Assembly (NCBI GenBank): GCA_036346205.1
Contig: JARFJB010001964.1
Coordinates: 1,095,001-1,159,000 of the forward strand
Direction of reading: 5' to 3'
Origin: Vesta saturnalis
Lineage: Eukaryota > Arthropoda > Insecta > Coleoptera > Lampyridae
DNA: 64,000 nt
Shown here one piece after another: positions 56,250-64,000 of this stretch. A program made the translations under genes and the position numbers. The notes beneath the pieces were generated by a model. It had not been told where the DNA came from. It was given only the letters and a program-made list of their open reading frames with translations, and did not search any database. How positions within the stretch are numbered: the first letter of the stretch is position 1; each line of letters opens with the position of its first letter.

Positions 56250-57330
56250 TTTTCACAAATATCACTATAAACATTCCTGCCCCAGCCCATAATGTTTTGG
56301 CAGTGAGGAAATACTTAGAAAACCGTTTCCCAAGTCGTTAGATTGCAAACCACACCGAAGATAAGTTCCCAAACCTACCAAACACTAATGTTTCCCTGAC
56401 CATGAATCAAGAAAGACTCCCACCCAACAAGTCACCTACTTAGAAATCATCTTCACCAGAACCCTCAATTGGCTCCCCCATGTACAAAGAACACTAAACA
56501 GGATAAGAAATCGAGCAAACCTACTGGGCGTCCTCGGGGGTGGACTCAGGGGTTGCCATCACAAACCACTACAACACACCTACAAAACATATATACGTCC
56601 TGTTATGGATTTCCGAGCACCCATATACACTAACGTAAACCCTAATCATCTCTCCTCCATCGCTTCCTGTGATTGTCGAATGCTTAGACGAATGCACAGA
56701 TTACCTTGAAGGTATCCTAACGACCTCACAACACAACACACAAACATACCACCTATCACAAACAGAATACAGGCATTACAAAGAAACTTTGGTCACAAAA
56801 TAATTTTTGGCGACACAATCCAAACCAGATAGATAATTACCACTCCCTGCAATTACCGATTTCCTCAATTCCCACGTAAAAAGCCCAAATTAAAATTCAA
56901 ACAATCCCCGCGATCCTAACACAACTCCTTCACGACCTCCCCAAGGAGATAGGAGAATCCCTAGACAACACTCCATATGCCCTCCGCATCCCCCCTTCTA
57001 TTCGATGACGACCTAGAGTGATGCCGGCAAACGAATCGAAGTAACCACACACAGCACGCTACACCAAACTAAACAACACGCACACTTAAACCAATTACCA
57101 CACATAATCAAATAAATCTAAATCTTTTTTTCTTTTTTTTAACACCAAAAATAACCACATCTCATGATTGTAAACCATACAATTACATAAAACAGCGCAA
57201 CCAACAGAAAAAGAATGACCAGGGCTGAAGAGGAGAAGGACTCCTGACCAGTCTACGCACAACATCTAGATAATCTAAAATAAGTAAGAAACTAACCATA
57301 AGCATGAGCATACTAACAAAAAGAAAATAT
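56250..57330 (+). mobile_element. 5'-truncated second copy of the non-LTR family
   Basis: Segments such as WLPHVQRTLNRIRNRANLLG, FRAPIYTNVNPNHLSSIASC and RMHRLPWRYPNDLTT are near-identical to those at 14080-14330. The 3' tail (CCAGGGCTGAAGAGG, then GAGCATACTAACAAAAAG) matches the first copy. The 5' end lies within the reverse transcriptase C-terminal region, as expected of 5'-truncated LINE copies. Frameshifts are present. Confidence 0.8.
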
Positions 57331-59314
57331 TGGCATTCATTCAATAGAGCGTGTTTTGGAATGTCAAGACGGTTTAATATTTGATCTACTGAAGATCAGG
57401 TTATTTATCGTTACTAAAATAAAATATCATTCAGCAGAAGGCTTTCAAATGTAATTGACGTTGTCTGTAAATTTGTATTTAAATACAACAGTTGAACCCA
57501 AACAATAGGTATTTATAGTTATGAGCTTAAATCGTGAAAGACTAAATTTTTATATATGAGGAGGAAACTTTTCATAACATACAATTCGGAAACAATTCGC
57601 AACACAATTTAAAACCACTTTTATCACTTACTTGTCGCGATCAAAGGGTTACCTCAAAAATTTATATGTATATTAAAAGAAGAAACAAGTTAACCAAAAT
57701 TAAAAATACTTTTCTGTTTTGGATAATAGTCGTGTGTTTAAAAGCAATTTTACAAGATTTAAACGTTTCAGTAGCAATTTCAGCTAAAAGTAAAAAAGAT
57801 TCAGTTACTTGAAACTACTGCTTAGCTATTACAAAAAAAATGCATGAACCAGCATATCTTATCGCGTAAATATGGTTACGAGTTTAATAATAAACGTCAG
57901 TTTCATATACATAAAATGCTATTAACAAATGTAAAAACTTCACAAGAGAAGCCTTTTTATTAGCAGACTTTCACAAAGTATGCTATTTTTGGAAGGCGCT
58001 GCAGAAAATTAGTTCTTAGTCTTAAATGAGTAACTGTATGGTTTTGGTGTATTAGGGATCATGTTCCAGTTTGTGCTTACATTGGCAGTGGCTGGTGCGT
58101 ACAGTGTCAATTAGCGATTTAGATTAATTTGTTTTAGCTAATGCGAAGGATTCCCAAAACGAATTTGACAAATAATTTATTGTTAAACATGCAGAAAATA
58201 GTCAAAGTGATTGTGTCGAGTTATTTAGAAAGTACGTTAACCTACGAAAAGTGGACATGAAGCCCTTACGTTGTTTGTTATTCACTATGAATATGACAAA
58301 CTACCCACCCGATTGGATAAAAATACATTGGGGGAAATGTTACGAATAATTCCTATATTTCTTCCTTTTTGGATGACTCCGGAACAAGTGTATCTTGCTA
58401 GAGGTTTCAAATTTCATAATACTACTCCATTTCAGAACTACATAGTAGTTTCAATTTCAGCGAGTTAATTTGAAATGAAAGTATAATGTACATCATTCAT
58501 AATGGCCATATTTAACAAAAATACTAGTGATTATGTCAAAAACTTCTTTTAGCAGAGTTTAAATTTTGTAACGTACGTTTTGTTTCATAACTAGACTTCC
58601 ATTTTTTCGAGTATACAGAAGAGTAGAGTATTTGAAAATCAGCATATACAAAATGATATGTTTCATTTCATTTTGAAGTAATTTTATTGAGATTGAGCAT
58701 CCTAGGCAAGAAAGTTTACAATTCGAGCAAGTTTACATAACGAGTAGTGCGTGAGTAAACAAATTGTACGAGTAATCCATTTTTATTTTTACATATCTGC
58801 AGTTTTTTGTTATCGGCTATATGTATTATAATATATTATAATAGGTTATGCAAAGTAGTTAAGTTTTTTATTACGGTTGGTCCTTAGTAGAGGAAAACGA
58901 AATACATACTTGTAATTTATTCAAAAAATGCTTTCTATATTTCGACAATAGAATATATCCATTTCAACACTGAAAGCAGTGTTAGAATGAGCTCATTCTA
59001 ACATTGTTTTAAATGCAACAACGTTCTTTGTTACAGTGGTAACTTTTTTTTCCGTACACCAATTTGACAATTTCACATACTCTTTTTAGTAGATTGCCTT
59101 AGATTTTAAGGATACTATATTTTTAACTGTATTGTCGGTCATTTCCCGTAATTCTGATGGAGTTAGTGACATTTTGAAAAATTTCAAAGTTGACATTTGT
59201 TAAATCTCAGAGATACCAACTTAAAAAAAAACACAAAATTCTCCCAGATGAATTCTTGTGTAATTTCAACATTATTTAATGGAAAACTATAAAAATAGAG
59301 TCGAAATATAGAAA
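57331..59314. other. no supported gene
   Basis: AT-rich, with no recognised coding frame, repeat ends or RNA gene. The 65-codon plus frame at 58271 has no family I recognise. Confidence 0.5.
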
Positions 59315-59455
59315 ATAGTATAAAACACACGTTGCAGAAGGCTTTTCCATCACTCGTCGATTCCTACACTCGCCGCCGCTACGCGGCACGTGTACTAATT
59401 TTCAACTCGTGCTGGAATGAAGGCCTTCTGTAACTTGTGTTTTAATATACTATTC
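59315..59455. repeat. small palindromic MITE-like sequence
   Basis: Imperfect inverted arms (AAAACACACGTTGCAGAAGG and its near-complement ending AACTTGTGTTTTAATA) flank a GC-rich centre CCGCCGCTACGCGGC. About 130-140 bp in all. It would form a strong hairpin. Confidence 0.5.
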
Positions 59456-59459
59456 TAAT

Positions 59460-59480
59460 GACACACACACACACACACAT
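59460..59480. repeat. (AC)n microsatellite
   Basis: Ten AC units just after the small palindrome. Confidence 0.9.
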
Positions 59481-59916
59481 TGCTTATTGGTGTCCATTGA
59501 AAATTTTGTTAATCTTGACCTTTGGTCCATTACAGGTTATCCGATTCAGGTAAAATAGAATATTCACATCATTAATTGGTATGTTATCGTTTATCGAAAC
59601 CAGATTTTAGAAAAGTCGCACTGCTTATCCTGTAACCACGGGCACAGACAATGTCCTTTGCCCTTAGCTTGAGAAGTATGGATCATTGGCCAGCCCGAAG
59701 AATGCTTTCAAAAGACACCTGTATCGCAATAGGTTATCAATTGAAAATGTTGTTGGCCTTCGGCTTTAACCCTGTAAAGTCTACCGACAAAGATCGAGGT
59801 AGGAGATACAGGTCTTTCATTGGTAACCTATCAATTATCAATAGAAGATTTGAAAAAAGCCGTTGTTCTGTTATCGCAGACACGGACGGGCTTTCGGACG
59901 GATGGAAATTATATAG

Positions 59917-61030
59917 ATAAAGCCTGTCCGGTAGAACTGAACGGGTATCGGATTAACAAGGAGGATTGTCAATATATGGTTCTATTGTGCTTGAAACCGC
60001 CTTAATGCTTTGCTGTCTCGTACTTATTGTACGTGACAAAGAAAGATGGATATATTATGAATAATGCCTCTATTTCTGCCGAACAAAAGCGTTTGCAACT
60101 TTCACACATAATGACAAGGCAATAAGAATCAGATGCAGGTAGAATAGAAATTCAATAGGTATAATAAAATGCCAGTGGTTCTCAACACTGCTTTAACATT
60201 ACATTTAAAATTTATGGAAGAATGCAAGTTTTATAATAAACATTTATAAAAGCCATTCATAATAATGAATATTCGATTAAGTATAGGTATTTCAATTTAC
60301 ATTTAGAAAGTTCATTGTATACCTAAGTATGGTAATGACGTTTTAGTGTACTCCAATTACAAAAGAATCCAAATAAATATGCAATACTGTAACAATAAGT
60401 AATTAATAATAGATTATTATACCATTTAGTAGGTACATATAGGTATAAATAAAACAACTGCAATATCTATATTATCATTATTCTTTGAGTAAGCGTTTAT
60501 ATAAACTAACCATTAATATAATGCTGAAAAGTTGAGTAAAGAAATTCGAATTAGTTTTAAATACAGTCGATTAATTATAAAAGTATATCTTTGTAATTTA
60601 ATTAATATTTACTAACTATAATAAAAATGTATTTGTTATTGTTGTTATAAGTATAAGTGAAAGGTGTCAATTGAAATTACTTATAGGTAATTAGTAATCG
60701 ATTATTATTTTATTATACAAAAGTTGCATTTCTTCACAAATTATATAATGTTAAAGCAGTGTTGAGAACCACTGGCATTTTATTATACCTATTGAATTTC
60801 TATTCTACCTGCATCTGATTCTTATTGCCTTGTCATTATGTGTGAAAGTTGCAAACGCTTTTGTTCGGCAGAAATAGAGGCATTATTCATAATATATCCA
60901 TCTTTCTTTGTCACGTACAATAAGTACGAGACAGCAAAGCATTAAGGCGGTTTCAAGCACAATAGAACCATATATTGACAATCCTCCTTGTTAATCCGAT
61001 ACCCGTTCAGTTCTACCGGACAGGCTTTAT
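59917..61030. repeat. perfect 285-bp inverted repeat with 544-bp AT-rich spacer
   Basis: 59917-60201 and 60746-61030 are exact reverse complements along their full 285 bp as far as I can check. The outer edge is ATAAAGCCTGTCCGG and the inner edge is CAGTGGTTCTCAACACTG (60173 onward), which resembles a hAT terminal repeat. The spacer is very AT-rich, with no coding frame. No target-site duplication was found at either the inner or the outer edges. Confidence 0.9.
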
Positions 61031-61417
61031 GCAGCGAATAACCTAATAATAATAATAATCATAATAACAATACATAATTAAACACATAGTGCACTATAAT
61101 TAATACTATTGAAGAAAACAATAGCATTGTTGCTAACCTTTATTTTGAACATATAAAATTCGTTCAATTATGTTCAAAATTTCTTTAAATATATTAATAA
61201 GACCAATAAATAATATAAACAGTTTTTTTTATGGTAAAGGAGAACACGAACAATATTATTTGTAATACGCTTTTAATTTAACAAAACAGTAGAAGAAGGG
61301 TTAAACAGATTAATGAATATTTGTACGTACAAAAGTGTTTTGTAGATAGTGTGATGATGAATGATGATTGATGATAATTGATGATCTGTATCGATTGTAA
61401 CCTCTATACAAACACAC

Positions 61418-61421
<4 letters not shown>

Positions 61422-61475
<54 letters not shown>

Positions 61476-61487
61476 CACACACACAAA
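61422..61487. repeat. (TA)n then (AC)n at the left end of a DD41D element
   Basis: TA run 61422-61474, then ACACACACACAAA, ending directly at the CAGGGTG terminus at 61488. Confidence 0.95.
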
Positions 61488-63622
61488 CAGGGTGTATTTT
61501 AAAATCACCAACAAACGAAAACTGGAGATTCTATGATTCAAAATAAGACAAAATGATCATAAACGCTTTTCCGAAAATGTTTCCTAACTGAGATACAGGT
61601 TGATTAAAAATACTTTTTTAAGGTTTTTTTTAAGATTCCTTAAAAACTACAAAAGATATTACACTGAGATTTGGTACACCTAAATGTCTAATTAAATACA
61701 ATTAATCAGGTGAGTTTGAGTCAACTGACTCCATACAGTGGCGTAGAAAATTTTAAGTTAATCAGTTTAAGTATAAAAACCCCCGCCCCTGGTTTTTTTG
61801 AAGAAATATTTTTTTGATAGATTCAACATTTAATTCTGCAAATAAAATCATACTTAGTATTTTTTCGATGCGGCACCCCGTTTTTGAAATATTTTGCATT
61901 AACGTAAACGACCACATTATTCAATAAAAATCAAAATTTGTTTTATTTTACAAAAAAATAACGCAGTTAACTATTAGGTACATTATTAAAGAGATATTGA
62001 AGGAATCAAAAACAAAATAATAATTATTTTTATACATATTGTTCAAAATGTCCTCCTTCCTTTTGAATGCAAACCTAACACACTGAAAAATTTGTGGCAT
62101 AGCGCTAATCTCATCGCATGCCATCTGTATGCGATTCCAAAGTTGCTCTCGATTATTAATTTGAACAGAATAGACACGAGTTTTCAGATACCCCCACACA
62201 AAAAAATCCAATGGGTTTAAATCTGGTGATCGTGCCGGCCATGGTACTTCACTTCCTCGTCCAATCCAGCGTCCAGGGAACCATGCATTTAAAAATTCTC
62301 TGACGTTTGGTGTAGAATGTGGTGGTGCTCCATCATGCATGAAATACATGTTCATTCTAACATCTAAGGGTACGCCGTCAAACAATTCTGGCAAATATTC
62401 TCTCAAAAAATTTAAATAGAATTCGCCAGTAAGTCTTTGAGGAAAACGGATAGGTCCGATTAGGTGATCGTCTGATATACCTATCCAAATATTTTCGCTA
62501 AATTTATGTTGGTGAGCTGTAACTACAGTTGTATGCTGATTTTCATCTAACCATTTGTGGGAATTATGCAAGTGTATTATTCTATTTCCGGAAAAAATAC
62601 ACTCATCAGTGGTCATAAGTTTCTAACAAATTGTACATCTTCAGCATTTTATTTAAAAACCATTCGCAAAAATTCATTCGACGAGGATGGTTAGCAGGCA
62701 ATAATGCATGCACTTTTTGTAGGTGGAAGGGATGTAAATTTTGTTCTCGTAAAACTTTCCAAGACTATGCACACCAAATTCTAAATCTAACTCACGCGTA
62801 CTTATTGATGAATTTTTATAAACTCTATCTAAAATATGTTCCTCAATTTCAACTGATACACGAGCATTTCGTCCGGAATTTTTCTTTCCTTTTAAACTTC
62901 CATACTCTAACAAGTTAGGATGAACGGTTCTAAACGTAGTATGATGTCTTCTATTTGGAAATCTTTGTTCATAAAGTCGAGCAGCTCCACGAGCATTGCA
63001 ATTAGTATTACCATAACATAAATGCATATCGACTAGTTCTCGTTTGGAATAATTCATTTTTTCACAGTAATTAGACACAATCAATGTATTACAAAACACG
63101 CGTAAATGCAACTATTTTAGCAAACATAAGATACGTAACTGTCAAATGCAAAGCAATCTGATTTATTTAATTTGGTTATTACCGAATAATGTAGTCGTTT
63201 ATGTTAATGCAAAATATTTTAAAAACGGGGGTGCCGAATCGAAAAAATACTAAGTATGATTTTATTTGCAGAATTAAATGTTGAATTTAACAAAAAATAT
63301 TTCTTCAAAAAAGCAGGACGTGCGTTTTTTTTTACTTAAAGTGATTAACTTAACATATTCTACGCCACTGGATGGAGCCAGTTGACTCAAACTCACCTGA
63401 TTAATTGTATTAGTTAGACATTTAGGTGTACCAAATCTCAGTGTAATATCTTTTGTAGTTTTTGAGGAATCTTAAAAATCTTAAAAAATTATTTTTAATC
63501 AACCTGTATCTCGGTTAGGAAGCATTTTCGGAAAAGCGTTATAATGATTTATGATATTTTGTCTTATTTTGAATCATAGAATCTCCAGTTTTCGTTTGTC
63601 GGTGATTTTATAAAATACACCC

Positions 63623-63624
<2 letters not shown>
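61488..63624 (-). mobile_element. DD41D element with ~440-bp TIRs
   Basis: Left end CAGGGTGTATTTTAAAATCA at 61488, right end its complement ending at 63624. Arms run to about 61928 and 63183 and remain highly similar, including the internal motif CAGTGGCGTAGAA. Both ends lie next to (TA)n tracts. Length 2,137 bp; the transposase fills the space between the arms. Confidence 0.9.
61948..63057 (-). pseudogene. DD41D transposase, full span, few frameshifts
   Basis: ATG at 63057 (MNYSKRELVDMHLCYGNTN), HTH with YEQRFPNRRHH, then HLQKVHALLPANHPRRMNF in a shifted frame. MTTDECIF, MHDGAPPHS and SPDLNPLDFFVWG carry the three aspartates, 41 residues apart between the last two. Frameshifts lie near 62760 and 62620. 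The C-terminus, to 61948, is open. This is the best preserved DD41D copy in the window. Confidence 0.85.

Positions 63625-63626
<2 letters not shown>

Positions 63627-63659
<33 letters not shown>
63627..63659. repeat. (TA)n at the right end of a DD41D element
   Basis: TA run starting two or three bases after the CCCTG terminus at 63624. Confidence 0.95.
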
Positions 63660-63662
<3 letters not shown>

Positions 63663-64000
63663 GTCTGATATTTTACAGGATTCCTCAGTTATTTTTAAGG
63701 AAAAAAGTTCATATAAGCATGGGTCTGCAAAGCCTTCATTTTTGAGATGCAAGGTGTTAAAGATTTATTTCATTCTTGCTTTTCCTAAATAATTTTTGAA
63801 ATAATCTCAATATTTTAACAAATATTGGTACTGGGGAGTGTTTTAATATGAGAAATTCAAATTTGAGGTTAGTTTGGCTCTTAGTTGTAGGGGGCGTTAC
63901 CTATAGATACTTTTCTCTTTTACAAAGTCACAACTTTTTTGTGCATGTTTGTATCCTATTTTCTAGTACTAAAATCGATTTCCCTACCATTTTTACGTAA
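63660..64000. other. no supported gene
   Basis: Sequence to the right of the last DD41D element. Nothing is recognised. Confidence 0.5.

Noticed and set aside
60173..60774. Simple hAT MITE with CAGTGG termini
   Set aside because: The flanking bases are inverted copies (TAAAATGC and GCATTTTA) and not an 8-bp direct duplication, and the inverted repeat continues 256 bp outward.

Overview
The window is insect nuclear DNA. It is AT-rich, has GT-AG introns mostly of 45-90 nt, and carries many DNA transposons and long (TA)n tracts. The one large cellular gene is the insect protein Uninflatable. A beetle-like genome would fit the repeat content, but the sequence does not prove the order.

Layout. 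1-4.4 kb: mostly unannotated, with one good TATA/Inr core promoter at 3.5 kb. 4.4-8.3 kb: a long-TIR DNA element (4695-7453) with tRNA-Ala-like sequences outside both ends, then a Tc1/mariner relic. 9.0-14.9 kb: a decayed non-LTR retrotransposon split by a complete 3.19-kb piggyBac element with TTAA duplications. 15-17.5 kb: TA tracts and a possible small transcript. 18.1-18.8 kb: DD41D-type transposase relic. 19.9-23.4 kb: MULE/SWIM transposase relic. 24.1-25.2 kb: IS630-like relic. 25.3-28.6 kb: long inverted repeats enclosing a mariner, which itself carries a palindromic tRNA-like insertion. 29.3-31.6 kb: pogo-like relic. 31.8-51.4 kb, minus strand: uninflatable (uif), 41 exons. Its two largest introns each hold a transposon. 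51.6-55.9 kb: IS630-like relic and a nested DD41D element. 56.2-57.3 kb: second, 5'-truncated copy of the non-LTR family. 59.9-61.0 kb: perfect 285-bp inverted repeat. 61.5-63.6 kb: DD41D element with about 440-bp TIRs.

The uif model joins C-type lectin, LDLa, three CUB, sushi, EGF, two discoidin (F5/8C), HYR, cysteine-rich GCC2_GCC3 repeats, 14 tandem EGF repeats, a laminin-G-like domain, more HYR and GCC2_GCC3 units, two EGFs, one membrane helix and a roughly 110-residue tail. Every internal splice junction keeps frame, giving 3,534 codons by hand count. Only the first exon or exons (signal peptide) are missing.

All transposases in the window carry frameshifts, stops or lost catalytic residues, so none looks autonomously active. 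The least expected signals are five DD41D-related copies (one with an apparent spliceosomal intron), inverted pairs of tRNA-Ala-like units with Pol III terminators, and the arm-identical palindrome at 60 kb.
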